Shown one piece after another: positions 1-11,664 of a stretch of 64,000 bases of DNA. The stretch is taken from contig CAJNOP010000016.1 of the NCBI GenBank assembly GCA_905250075.1, positions 1,893,661 to 1,957,660 on the forward strand, read 5' to 3'. Below the pieces are notes generated by a model that ran no database searches, was not told the DNA's origin, and worked only from the letters and a program-made list of their open reading frames with translations. The number at the start of each line of letters is the position of its first letter. Positions within the stretch are counted from its first letter, which is position 1. The position numbers were made by a program, and so were the translations under genes. Origin of the DNA: Rotaria sp. Silwood1 (lineage: Eukaryota > Rotifera > Eurotatoria > Philodinida > Philodinidae).

Positions 1-363
1 TTCTTCATTATGATGTCTTACAAAATCTTTTGCATAATATTTTATCTGCGCATTTTGTGATACAAAGGGAAAAATTAGGTTAAAATATTAGTTCAATCAA
101 GTGTAATGAGAAGATGACAATTAACAACTATTCAGAGTATAATTATTTATGTGTCATTCGGTATTTTATTGCTCTCGATGTATGGTATCACACACTGTTC
201 ACTTAGATATCAGTCATAAGTCTATGTTTAACGCATTCAACTGAAATTTTCTTAGAGAAACGATAGTTTATAGTACTTATTCCCAAGCGTGTCACTCAAG
301 ACTTAAAATAGAAAGCTAAGTTCTTGCTTATTCTTAACAATTTAGAATTTTGCTCTTTTTTAG

Positions 364-1803
364 TATCATTAAATCGTCTTTATATGTCTTTTCATTATTT
401 ATCATTAACGGACTTTCAACTCGTCCTAAAATTATTTCCCAATCTAAGACATTTAACATTTTCAACATCGACTTTCGATTTGAACTTTGCTTCGTCAACA
501 ATATGGCACGAGTTTATTTCCACAAATCTAACAAAATTAGAAAAATTTCAATTCTACATACGAATCACCGGTAAGCTGTTCGTTGTTCAGTAATCTCCAG
601 TAGAGATGAAATGCCATACTTGTTTCATTTGAGGCTCCGCTATTCAACAATGTCCATCACCTGAACTTGTTCATTCATACAACAGCAATCATTACAAATG
701 GATAGACGGTCCTGTCATTATGGATTACAATCATGTTTTAGAGCCGCCAACATTAGAAGTTTATACCTATTCACAGCCCGCACATAATAGAAAAAATGCT
801 GTAGAATTTTATGGAAAGCAACGATATATGAAAACAACAAGCAATACGATTGATGTCGATAAAAATATAACAAAATTAAAAATTACATTACATGATAATG
901 TTGAACAACTAGTATTGACGAATCAAAGCAGGACAATTTATCCAAACGTAACAATAATAACAATCCATTCACAAATGACAACAAGACCAAAAGAAAACGA
1001 TCCTATAAGCAGGTGTGATAAATAATTTCTTCAAGGAACATTTTCTGCTTTTCTCCAAACTTTATAGATTTCTAAAAAAAGGGCAATCACTATCAATTAC
1101 AATTAAATTTAGTGCTAAAACTATGAGTTTCAACTGGTGGGATATCGTTTAAACCTAAAGACGTGTTTGCAAAATCTAAGACTCATGAACTCTGCACGTG
1201 AATTTCATATGCATATAATTTTTTTTCTTTAGTATGATCTGTTCGGATCTGATTAAATCTATTCCTGATGTATCAAAAATCACTCACCTTCAATTTACCT
1301 TAAATGTACCAAGCAATGTAAATTATCCATCAAGAACATTAGTACGTCGTCTTCTCAACAAAATGCCAAAAATTCGTCGACTTGATTTATCCTACGACTA
1401 CCTATTGGATTTGTTCGAATCACCACTAGTCGTTCACATGTTAACAAAGCAGATTCAGTCTGTCTCGATTACATTTCATAGAGATCCACCATTACTGCAA
1501 GATATAGCTCAAATCTTGAATGCATTCTCAACGAATTTACATTTTCTATATATGGAAGTCAATATAGCTTTTCCAGTCGACAATTTTTACGCTCTTTTGC
1601 CATTAATATTCAATGGTAAATGTACTAAATTGTATCATTTTGAACTAAGACTATCAAAACTACAACAAGCTTCACAATCATTTAGTACCGAATTTAAATT
1701 ATGGCTGAAAGATTATCTAGCAATCTTGGCCAATAATGATCAAAAAAGATTGACTACAATGGAATATAGCATCAAAGATCAAGAATTTGTTGTTTCTTTT
1801 TGA
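364..1803 (+). CDS. LRR/F-box-like protein, 3' part of gene (5' end not found)
   Basis: Three exons join in phase: 364-570 (donor at 571), 634-1012 and 1233-1803, ending in TGA. The first exon is entered from an AG at 362-363, so at least one upstream exon is missing, left of the window or decayed. The product is leucine-rich with repeated segments of the form FPNLRHL, LTKLEKFQFYI, MPKIRRLDLSYDYL and CTKLYHFELRLSKL, typical of degenerate leucine-rich repeats. Its general look matches the large bdelloid family of F-box/LRR-like proteins (known from memory of the family), which usually recognise substrates for ubiquitin ligases. No F-box is visible because the N-terminus is absent. It sits in a transposon-rich area, so it could be a decaying paralogue, although the three visible exons have no stop or frameshift. 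Confidence is good for coding, lower for function. Confidence 0.5.
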
Positions 1804-3040
1804 ATGAGACAAATATTTCATATTATTTTTCAAACTAGAAACATTTTTAGATAAACTATCATTGTGTTAAGTTGTATTGAAATTCAATAAATCATGAGTC
1901 TTTTGTATTGCATTCAGATGCAGGAATTCTAAATTAATTAGAATGTAAATGCATCACACTCTTGTTAACTTCGTATTTCGTGTGGATGTGTACGAATTGC
2001 ATCACATACAGATGACTGCGATCTGCGACACTTTGTTTAAAAGACATGTAATCAGACAATCGTTGTCTGTGAGCAAACTATTTACATGTGCAGGCAGATG
2101 AGTAAGAGTCTTCCCTTCATTCAACCTCACACACTCACAATAGGACCTTGGTACATACGGGTTGAAACAATTGAGACGACAACAATTCACGTCATCACCA
2201 TGGATGGGAGACTGTAATTGAACACCTTTCATAGCATACGCAGTTTTATATCGATTGTGATGAGGAAACACAAATGGTCCGAATCTCCTTCGTCGAGTTA
2301 CTCGGATCTTGATTGAACGAATATCTACGAGTTTTATTCATGACCCAAGTTATCGGCTGAGCTTCTTTGAAAAAGAATTCAGTCTGATGTATTTTTCGAC
2401 TGCATTCACGAGTTTGTCTCGCGTGGTTCAGATAAGTTCATCGAAAGAACACTGACTAATGTTTCTTTGTCCTATTTCACAATAAATCATCACTTTCCCT
2501 TGCACATCGTCAACTTCGAGCAGTGTCTGGATAATCTGATCTGAATTTATTGTTTATTGACGTATAATTTATCGATTAGAGTTTTCATCAAAGTAAGGCG
2601 GCAGATTCACCATCAGTTGTTTAACAAAATTGAGATGAATTCAGTGATGTAAACGAGAACCACATCACTTTTTCAGCATGCAGTAGAGTAGGATCAAAGA
2701 CATCGTAGTCATGCGATAGATGTTGCTTCGATTCAGAAATTCATAGTAAAGGACATGCTTCGAAATCTTTTCAGCGTAACTTAGAGTCAATAAACATTTC
2801 TAATGAGCTTGAACGGAGGCTTTGGTTTGATCAGCCGATGTCCATTGCTACTTAACTCGAAATACGTCATTTGAAATGACTCAATTTTTTAGGAGAAAAT
2901 CGCTAGGATCTCATTGATCGCGCTTAGATCGAAGGCCAGTACAAATACTGATGACCACAAGCGACACGCCTAGGCCAGTAGGTACATTGAATCATATTTT
3001 TGCTTTCTGATTTGGGTATTTTTTTCTACTGATTGTACTA
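1804..3040. other. Intergenic, possible decayed coding remnant
   Basis: No intact gene is supportable here. On the minus strand, about 2000-2560 reads as a broken cysteine-containing protein with stops and frame changes. I do not recognise the family and do not annotate it as a gene. An AATAAA at about 1887 lies roughly 85 bp after the stop of the LRR-like gene and could serve as its poly(A) signal. Confidence 0.3.
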
Positions 3041-4039
3041 ACGGGTGGCCCAGAAAGAATTGCCCTCTCAGTACTTTTAAGATTTCTCCTCTATTATCCC
3101 TGTGATTAAAGCTCTTTTTATCATCAAAAGATAGCGCTTGAAATTTTCTACAAAACCATATATACCCAGACCCCAAAACAGTTTTAGATATAGTTGAAAA
3201 AATTCGAAAACAAACGACATACACCCCGCTGTAAAAAATAAATAACGGGTGTCCCATAATAAATGGCCACACTTTGCATTTCATATTTTAATCTATAAAT
3301 ACATTTTATTAAAAGAACAAAATATACCACAAGATGCAGCGTGAAAAGCTCTGCAACCTACAAATTAAAGTTTATTTTAATAATGTACTTCTTGTTTTAA
3401 AAAAAAAGCAAAACTCTGCGACACCAATTTTCGTCATTGTAAAAAAATCATTTTTTTTTATACCAACGAGAATTCCTTTTTCTTATTTTCTCTTTTTATC
3501 ACCTAATATGTATCCTTCAAAAGAAACAAAATATACCACAAGAAGCAGCTGGACAAGCCCTACAATTTACAAAGAACAGTTTATTTTATTTGTGTACTTT
3601 TTATGTTCAAAAAAACTTCAAAATCTGTGCGATCGGTTTTCGCAACGACGAAAATTGGTCGTACAGAGTTTTGCCTTTTTTTGGAAACAAGAAGTATATT
3701 ATTAAAAATAAACTTTAATGTGTATGTTGTAGAGCTTTTCACGCTGCATCTTGTAGTATATTTTGTTTTTCTAATGAAACGTATTTATAGATTAAAATAT
3801 GAAGTGCAAAATGCGGGCATTTATTGCGGGAAACATATTTATTTTTTACAGCGGTGTGCATGTCTTTTGTTTTCGAATTTTTTTAAATATATCTAAAACT
3901 GTTTTGGGGTCTGGGTATATATGGTTTTGTAGAGAATTCCAAGCGCTATCTTTTGATGATAAAAAGAGCTTTAATCACAGGGATAATAGAGGAGAACTCT
4001 TAAAAATACTGAGAGGGCAATTCTTTCTGGGCCACCCGT
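3041..4039. mobile_element. 999-bp TA-flanked inverted-repeat element (Tc1/mariner-type MITE)
   Basis: The ends are perfect inverted copies beginning ACGGGTGGCCCAGAAAGAAT, with TA on both outer sides (3039-3040 and 4040-4041), the target duplication of Tc1/mariner elements. The two arms are about 350 bp each (3041 to about 3400, and about 3695 to 4039) and similar enough that both encode near-identical ORF shadows. A second terminus-like motif, ACGGGTGTCCCATAATAAAT, lies inside the left arm at 3244. A module of about 120 bp occurs three times in the core (about 3318-3440 and 3528-3650 direct, 3648-3773 inverted). No transposase is encoded, so it is non-autonomous. The ORFs on the two arms are by-products of the palindrome. 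Confidence 0.8.
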
Positions 4040-4237
4040 TATAATGTAATTTAGGCAGTCAATAGTTATTTCTACTGTCGACATCCACTATAAATATGCC
4101 GAAAGGTTATGAATTTCTTAAGACACAAAGCAGATATTTTTCAATGTCATCAAGTTTGTCGAAAAATAAAAGTTTGAATCAGTAATCCTACTGTTCAATG
4201 TCAATGAACGACTATGATCTACGGTTGATATTTCTAT

Positions 4238-5737
4238 GAGATCTGTGGTACGATTGAAGAGCGAGATGAGAGCCATTCAACATGACGTGATGGAAAGGAA
4301 GAGAAAAATAAATGAGGAGAAAGAACAAATGGAGAATCAAAAGGTTCAGGTACGTAGTCGACTGCGAAATTTATGATCAAGATCATAGTCTTCATCATCA
4401 TCATCCACAATCAGCATCAACATCGTATCAATCAGTAATCCTGATCCTAGCTCGCCGTGTAAACTATCAAATTCTAGTCGTTCATCAACTATTTTAACGA
4501 AACAACAGCAGGAGACTATTCGACGAGTTTAATATAACCAAAGATTTAATCAAAGAGTAACCTTATGGCAGGACAAATCTACCCTATCATCAACAAGATT
4601 ATTATCCATGTTCAGGCCTCGAATACTGACTTTCCTATTCAGTCAACGACATCGCTATGGCGGTGAATGAGAAAACTTGGATATGTATATAAATGAACAT
4701 CGGAAGTCATTGTACCCCTCGATAATCTCATATTTATGGCACCGCCTGAGCGCTATTGCGTTGCTCTTGATGATTTGCACAGCAGTGGTGCCATGATTTT
4801 TTGTGACGATGAAACATGGGCCAATAAAAACGAAGAGAGGCGTTTTGTTTTGACTGATTGAGCAACAGGTGTAGGTCGAATGTGACGTAGTCAGAATAAT
4901 AGTATTTATCATTTTTGTTAGAATTCAAATGATTATTGTCTATAATAATAGGAAAAGATTAGCAATTTCTGCTTTTCTAAATGAATCAGGTTTTCATAAG
5001 GTAACATTCGATATGTTAGAGTGTGACGAAAGCCATGGTGTGAATTTTAGACTTTTGACCTGGATTGATCGAACTACCTTGCTTTTCATAGAAGAATTCG
5101 ATAATAGAACTTGTTATCTTTTACTATGAATTCCATCTTTGGTACATTTAGGCCAACCTCTCAAGGTTGTTTTGGTTATTGATAATGCGACATGGTATAA
5201 CCAACTTACTGAAGACACCATCCTTCCCAAGAGGGCATGGAGAGAAGAAATTATCGCCCATTGGCTAGTAAGTCATAAAATCAGAGTTTGTGTTAAAGCC
5301 ACTAAAGCAGAATTACTCTTGCTCGCTTTCGATGATCTATCACCAAAACGTTATGTAGTCGATGAGGTAGCCAAAACAAACAATGTTGATATTTTGCGGT
5401 TAGTTGAATGATTTCAAATTTTTTTTTGCATTGATAAAAGTATTTCTGTAGGTTGCCAGTTAAACATTATATGCTCAATACAATTGAATTAGCATGCACT
5501 GATTTGAAGAATTATGTACGTGACATGAATGCTAACTTTAGTTTCAGAGATATTCGATATCTGGCCTACCAATGAATGATATCTTTGAGTAAAGCAACTG
5601 CTATAGGATATATCAATGAAGCACATAAGATCGAAGACTTGCTCAAGAAGTCTGATCGATTCACGGAAGAAACTGAGGAACAATTGATAGATGAAGAAGA
5701 AGATATTGATTCAGCGGTAGAGGATGTGGACGATTAA
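4238..5737 (+). pseudogene. Tc1/IS630-like DDE transposase, broken copy
   Basis: Reading across frames gives a transposase of the DDE_3 superfamily (cut-and-paste DNA transposition). From 4667 the protein starts MRKLGYVYK and hits a stop. The first catalytic Asp is in the DETW motif at 4808-4819. The second is in VIDNATW at 5175-5195, followed by PKRAWREEI and an ATKAELL segment. The third acidic residue is in NTIEL at 5477-5491 (usually NPIEL). An acidic tail ends at 5737. In-frame stops (for example at 5127, and a TGA after YLAYQ at about 5572) and frame changes show it is dead. A clean GT-AG intron remains at about 5399-5451: removing it joins DILR to LPVKH. The 4238-4660 part is lysine/glutamine-rich and may be the decayed N-terminus, but that is uncertain. 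It lies directly beside the TA-flanked element at 3041-4039. Confidence 0.8.
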
Positions 5738-6157
5738 TGATATGCGTTGCTGCTCTTTATCCTTTTCGTAGTTGTCAATAAAAGAATGAAACCTAAGCTA
5801 TTGTGCTTGTAGTCACAAGTATTTATGAAATATGAACAATATATTCCACGTTAACAATATAATAGCGTATGAAAACAACATGGTTCGATGGCTAGATATA
5901 ATATCTTCATAGAAAAAGAATTGCTCTATAGCAAAGCAAGTATTGCCAATTGATTCAGTATGATCAACAACATCATCAATGAAAATTTGAAAAACATTTT
6001 GTGTCAGGTAAAATAGGCAAAAAAACTCGGTCGAATGCCATTAGTATTTGACTCATCAATTTTAAATGCATTGGGATGGAAGCTTTGGCCTTTCGTATAT
6101 TTGTCGCTCGTCAGCTGGCGATTCTAGTTCATTTCTCAAAGTTTAAGATTTGTTCTA
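5738..6157. other. Intergenic
   Basis: AT-rich spacer between the transposase remnant and the next inverted-repeat element. I see no gene. Confidence 0.4.
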
Positions 6158-6937
6158 ACGGATGGACCAAAAATGTTGAGATAAAATGTTTGTTCTTTTT
6201 TCATTAGTTCGAAAGTATTCTAGATGAATGCAACAAGGTCAGTAAAAAATCCGGAATAAATACTCTTACCAGATATGAGTTCAGAAATTCCACATATTTT
6301 TGTTTGGAAGCAGAGAAGCAATTATTGAATCGCTCAAACAATTAGTTTGAACAAAACTGGTTTTTCTACATTTTTGTATTCTCACTGTTTCAATTCGAAA
6401 CTCAACATTGCAACTTTGATTCATATATCAGATTCTAGAGCGAACTCTGCTCTATAAAATGCGTTATTTCAGTTTCTTTTTATTTTCTCACAAGGTATCT
6501 AAACTTATGTTTTCTTATTACCCTCGTTTTTGAAAAATAATTTTTTTCAACCAAAATCAATCTCACGGAAAAACAGCTTCTCAGAAAATGCTTATAGTTT
6601 TACTTGCATAAAAGCTATATTGGGATTTACGATCATGTTTTGCAGAGAACTATCTGCTCCAAAAAACACTACCGTATTCACCCTTTTTTAGCATTTTTCC
6701 ATAGGACTTACGGCAGAAGCAAAAACCTGTGTGTTCGTCAATCAACTCAATTTTTCGGCATGTTCAAAGATTGTCTTACTGCTCTGGTACAAAATTGGAT
6801 TCAAAACTTTTGAATCCACATTCAGAAAGAGCGCATAATTCTTGTTTGTACCTCTATACTTTTTCATTCGCTAAGAACTCATTCAAGAGAGTCTAAAATA
6901 AGCAAACATTTTATCTCAAAACTTTTAACCCACCCGT
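6158..6937. mobile_element. 780-bp TA-flanked MITE related to the 3041-4039 element
   Basis: The left end reads ACGGATGGACC and the right end, reverse-complemented, reads ACGGGTGGGTT. Both continue into a shared TTTTGAGATAAAATGTTTG stretch, giving terminal inverted repeats of about 45 bp. TA flanks both sides (6156-6157 and 6938-6939). The ACGGRTGG end is the same as in the 3041-4039 element, so they belong to one Tc1/mariner-type end family. There is no transposase inside; the ORF at 6604-6813 has no recognisable domain. Confidence 0.7.
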
Positions 6938-7380
6938 TATCTTCATAGAGCAGCAATCTACTCTTTTAACATGACCATGAATCATTATTTATTTATGAAA
7001 TAACTTTCAAGAAATTTATATGAATCGATGCGGTGAATAAGCCTCTTTGCAATGGTGAAAATCACAGATATCTGTCCTGTTCCTATCAAAAGTTATTCAA
7101 ACAATACCTATCCGCATTATTTTTTGAAACTGGCAATAGTTATCAAGACAAAAATAGTAAATATATAAGAACATAAAATATTTTTAAAATCAGTTTTCAT
7201 GTCGTTCTCTCTGGCGCAACGGTCGTTGGAGTGATCAATTAGCCTAGTATTAAGAATAGTACGCCTAATTGATTTGCTTATACTATTGGCATATTAAGAA
7301 AATCGGTACTCTATTATTGCAGTTATTTTATCAGTGACTCTTTTAGAACCGTTATGAGGAGGGGTGGGGGAAAGTAAAGA
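6938..7380. other. Intergenic with small hairpin
   Basis: No gene seen. An imperfect hairpin lies at about 7233-7273, where ATCAATTAG pairs with CTAATTGAT around a short loop. Its role is unknown. Confidence 0.3.
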
Positions 7381-7460
7381 GTTAAGGATAGAAATAAGGG
7401 GTTAAACATAGGTATGAGGGATTAAAGATAGAAATAATGGGTTGGAGATAGAGTTGATCC
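7381..7460. repeat. 20-bp minisatellite, four degenerate copies
   Basis: Four consecutive 20-bp units start at 7381, 7401, 7421 and 7441 with consensus GTTAAAGATAGAAATAAGGG. The last copy is the most diverged. It is preceded by a G-rich stretch (AGGAGGGGTGGGGG). Confidence 0.75.
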
Positions 7461-7539
7461 GCAGTATTAGACTATGCATGTTGGATGAACAACTGTCACT
7501 AGAATAACACCTCTTTTAGAAATAAGAAACACAAAGTTC

Positions 7540-7645
7540 GAGATAGAACCATACCTTTCAAGAAACCTTAAAAGGTTCAGAAAATGGTACCAAAATCTAG
7601 AACCTTGAAAGGTTCAGTATAACACCTTGTTTCTAGAGAGTATAG
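7540..7645. repeat. Small inverted-repeat patch
   Basis: Several nested inverted copies of an AGGTTC/GAACCT motif occur, including the near-palindrome GAACCTTGAAAGGTTC at about 7601, with weak mirrored ends (ACACCTCTTTTAGAAA near 7507; TTTCTAGAGAGTATAGGT near 7629). It may be the remnant of a small MITE. No target duplication could be read. Confidence 0.35.
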
Positions 7646-7960
7646 GTACTCGTATGTCAAGCCCATATACAAATATCGAGACTTTAATCAATATAGTAAC
7701 AAGATACACGACCGTGAGGTCGCTACAATCTGATGTTTGTGACACTTTGCATAATTACATGCCTATTTTTGGGGAAAATTCAAAAACATAGTTCGATTCA
7801 GAATAATTTTCTCTGTCTGCTAGTAGCAAAGCTATATGTAGCCCCTTCAGAACAACAGTGAACCAATACGAAGGTATTTGCTATTGTTTCTCATATTTGT
7901 GTATGTTTTGTCAGAGGAGGGCCCGTATTCAAAGCTAATATTTTCTTTTTCCTATGTTAA

Positions 7961-8410
7961 GATTCATATCAATAGGATGCAAAAGGTAAGTTACACATGG
8001 AAAATAGAAGGTGATTATTTTATTTGTTTATATGCTTAGATTTGCATCAATACGAAGACAATATTAAGTTATAAATAGCAAATAGAAACGGAGCATTTTA
8101 TTTCTTTTTTGTTTTAGGCTCATATCGACAAGATATAAACGGTGAGTTATACAGTATAAATACAAAATAAGTATTGTCTTTCTCATAGTTAGCTTGATAT
8201 TGATCAAATACCAATGGTATGTAAAATGTTTCGAAAAAAAAATTATATTATCTTTTTATATTTAGGCTTGTGTCGATAATATATAGATGGTCAATGACGT
8301 GTTACAAGCAGAAAATTAATCTTTTCTGTTTCAGATGTGTGTTCATATTGGAGGAATATAGGTGGTATGTGACACACTACGAATATAAAAACTGCATTTT
8401 CCTTTTTAGC
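7961..8410 (+). repeat. ~75-bp tandem array with microexon/intron-like units
   Basis: Six units start near 7961, 8040, 8118, 8193, 8266 and 8335 (spacing 79, 78, 75, 73 and 69 bp). A seventh partial unit follows at 8410. Each has a 24-27 nt core similar to GCTCATATCGACAAGATATA, mostly followed at once by a donor-like GT (GTAAGTTA, GTGAGTTA, GTATGTAA) and, 45-60 nt later, by a T-rich tract ending in AG just before the next core. The cores are multiples of three in most units. In one frame codons 3 and 4 are I/V then D/N in five cores, but codon 7 is TAA or TAG in two. It is either a satellite or a decayed or unusual multi-microexon gene. No start codon or partner exons could be assigned. Confidence 0.6.
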
Positions 8411-8761
8411 AAGTGCTATGTAACGATTTCTAATGCAAGAGATGCTCAACTTTAGTAAAGTTTTAATCAATTCAAAACAAATTTGCCTAGTTGTTATTCA
8501 CGATGTTGCCATCTTGAGTTGTGAAGTGCAATTGGGGAATCCTGTTTCCAGTTGCTTTTATGAACGCGAGTTTTTGCTGAAAACTTTCTTATTGAAATCT
8601 TAATTTTACAGACTACCATGTATTCTCGGATAATTAACATACTCCAGCAATTCCACAGTTGCTTTCCTGCCTTATGAAAGCAAACACTTCTGAGGTGTAG
8701 AAGTATTTGTACTGATTAACAACTCAAAAATATATCATGAGCTTAAAACAATTCTCACTTA
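8411..8761. other. Intergenic
   Basis: No gene seen between the tandem array and the foldback element. Confidence 0.4.
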
Positions 8762-9394
8762 CGAGGGAAGGTCACCAACTGTTCAATCGCTTTTTAGTCG
8801 GAACTATGTGCATCATGTAGGTCCTAATGAGCTATGCATACTCTGAAAAGAGTTCGGGCGGCTAGCTTATTATTGTCGAGATACTGCATTTTTATGGTAT
8901 TTTTAACTAAGCACAATGCCGTAGTCCCTCTCAGGAACCAGAAAAACTGAGTTTCGAGTTTTGACTTGAAACTTTGTACAGAAACAGACCTAACTGAGAG
9001 TAGTTTATTGTGAAAGTTTCAGGCCTTTTGGTTGTTCCTATCCTAAGATACAGCTAAAAAGGGTGTTTTTACACTGCTCGTATACCCTCGACAGGTTCCG
9101 ATGTGCTTATTTCAGAATAGGAGCAACCAAAAGATCTGAAACTTTCAAAATAAGCCACTCTCATTGAGGTCTGTTTCTACGCCAAACTTCAAGTCAAAAT
9201 TCAAAACTCAGTTTTTTTGGTGCTCCTGAGGGGGACCACGGCATCCTGCTTAACAATATCGTAAAAATGCAGTATCTCGACAGTAATGGGCTAGCCGCCC
9301 GAACTCTTTTCAGGGTATTCATAGCTCATTAGGACCTACATGATGCACATAGTTCTGACTCAAAAGCGATTGAACAGTTGGTGACCTTCCCTCG
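8762..9394. mobile_element. 633-bp foldback MITE with TTA target duplication
   Basis: The element is almost entirely one palindrome: arms of about 300 bp, roughly 90% identical by eye, around a short centre near 9078. The ends start CGAGGGAAGGTCACCAACTG. The trinucleotide TTA flanks both sides (8759-8761 and 9395-9397). A 3-bp TTA/TAA duplication is the hallmark of PIF/Harbinger elements (family knowledge); assignment to that superfamily is inferred. No coding capacity. Confidence 0.75.
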
Positions 9395-11664
9395 TTAGAT
9401 GAATAGGAAATTTTGCCCGCCCTCCAATCTGTCAGTCAAGTGTGCCTCTAAATAATGGTTAAGATTTTGCTTAAATCTTTCATTTCTCAAAAGGTACACA
9501 GTTTCAAAAGTGATTTTTTTTTCTTCCTTTCTCTAAATGTGTTCAAACTTCAAATAGCAAAAATCGATTCTACGATACATGCCTTCGTTTTGTCGTAATC
9601 ATTCGTAGCTACGAAATTCATACCGAAAGAGATAAAGGTTAGCATAGTGATAACGAAATACTAAGTATTCAAGTATATGAAACGGTTAAAGCATACGAAA
9701 ATAGTAATTACCAAATGAGAATTTGAATTGTCTACAGCTCTACAGTCCTCAACTGAGCTCTGATGGATATTTTCGAAGTGCTAAAAAACCCTGGATACGT
9801 TATTACTTATTTCTGAGCTTTGAATAAGCGTCAAAGAATCCAAAGAAAATTTGTAAGGGTATTCAATTGAAGACACATAGTTGATTTAATTCGACTTGAT
9901 CCCAATAGATACGCTTACAATGACCAGAAGATTTATGCAAACACAAACCGAGATCATGATTCGAAGATCATTTTCATCAACTCGTCTCACTAACAGATAA
10001 GAAGTCAGTACTTATAATGTAGACCATTACAGTTTATTGATTTCAATAACTTTCGCGAGACATTAGAAGCGGTTTTCCAAGACGTTGAAGGAAGTTTTGC
10101 TCTTGTTGATATCATGACAGTTGATGCTGAATAGCAAGTAGTCAGGGGACTTTCTCGATTGATCATCCAAAAGTGTTGAATCATGCACATATAGAGATGG
10201 AATGTCGTGAGTTTCCGGTTGTGAACTTAGGAGCCCGTTTGTGATGCATTAAGTTGCGTTAAGACATAGTTTCTGAATTCATAAACTACGTTAAGAGGAA
10301 TACCCGAAGAGTATCCTTGATTAAAGATGATCATCGTTTGTTTGACTGTGACTCATTGTAACATATCTCTGTTTCAGTCATGATTTAGTCGATGAAACTT
10401 TAAAATAAGAAATAACGAATCATATGAAATTAACACGGACAAACAATGGTCAATACATATAAGCAAATATCACTCGCATGTACAAACGCATATCAAATAT
10501 TATACTATAGAAAGAATCACGACAATTAGTCGCAATATAAAATTGGTCACAACAATAAAAAGTAAAATCATCAAAAACACTTCTACAGTAGAACAGAAAA
10601 ATAATTTAGAGAGATCAAGAAAATAACTAGTAATGTTTTGAAGGACAATCAAAATTATATATTAGTAAAAATTGGATAATTTATCAAACTCTGCTAACTG
10701 CGTAGAAAGCGTGTCACAAAAGTAAATAGTAGTTTCTTTAGAACTTAACCACAATTTATTTACTTTTTTCCTATTTTTTGAAAGTTTCCTTATTGTAGTT
10801 TACGCAATTTCACAATGAAAATACTTTTGGTCTTTTTGTCACATTCAGTAAATGCAACAGGCAAATCTCAATCTGTCTTTACCATTAATTGACAAAATCC
10901 TCAGCTTATCCATTCTCTGCAGTTATGTCTTCATTTTTCACCTCTTACCATTATCCTCGTATTGTATTGCGTTTAAGCCATATGTGTATTAATTGAGGTT
11001 TGTGAAGAGCGAAAAAGAATCATGCTTCTGTCAATATAGGATCGATTCTGTACTGCTATCAATGCTCGTTGCGTCCAATAGTCGATGCAACCAACTGTCG
11101 TTTGACTAATTATCGCTTTTCCAAAGAGAAACAAAGCAAAGCGAACCTTGTGAGCATGAAGCCAGCGTTCTCATCTGCGAAACAACAACACTCATTTTCA
11201 TTGTTTTGGATTGATACTCAATGATGCTCACTTTTTCTTGACTCTCGTTACCAGTACGTCAAAAAAAAGAATTCATATGTTATTCTATGGACAATTGTGA
11301 TGCTGAGCTCGTCTTTTGAATCATTTTCGATAGACCTATCATTCGAATTATTTTAATATTTTCCATCATTGCTAACGCATAGTTCCTTGATCGATCTCAT
11401 TGAATCATAATTAAATTGTTGTTCATTTAAGCACCATTTGGGCGTTTCCCATAGTTATTGATGTTAACAAAATCTTTTATTCCCTTTGTTTCCACTGATA
11501 ACAGTATGAGTGGCTCCCATTCAGAGAAAATCTAATCGTTGATCGTTACTCTTGGTAATAAATTCCTATTCTGTGAATTTTTTCTTATTTTAATTCCTAT
11601 TCATTAGTTTCTTTCGCTTTTCAGATTTTCATACGCACTCTTCAATATCACTAAAAATCTTTTA
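9395..11664. other. 2.3-kb intergenic stretch
   Basis: No gene can be supported. A segment around 10020-10140 on the + strand reads as a short peptide-like stretch (FRETLEAVFQDVEG) that might be a retroelement remnant, but the evidence is too weak to annotate. The last few hundred bases presumably hold the promoter of the glycosyltransferase gene. Confidence 0.35.

Noticed and set aside
2002..2271. Minus-strand ORF with several cysteines
   Set aside because: Surrounding frame is full of stops and the family is not recognised; kept only as a note on a possible remnant.
2970..3284. ORF matching the one at 3799-4044
   Set aside because: The two are similar only because they lie on the two arms of an inverted-repeat element.
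7200..7260. Sequence with a GGCGCAACGG stretch resembling a tRNA A box
   Set aside because: No B box, no cloverleaf; only a small hairpin nearby.
10005..10190. Possible gag-like retroelement remnant
   Set aside because: Only a short stretch reads like protein, with stops on either side; too weak to call.
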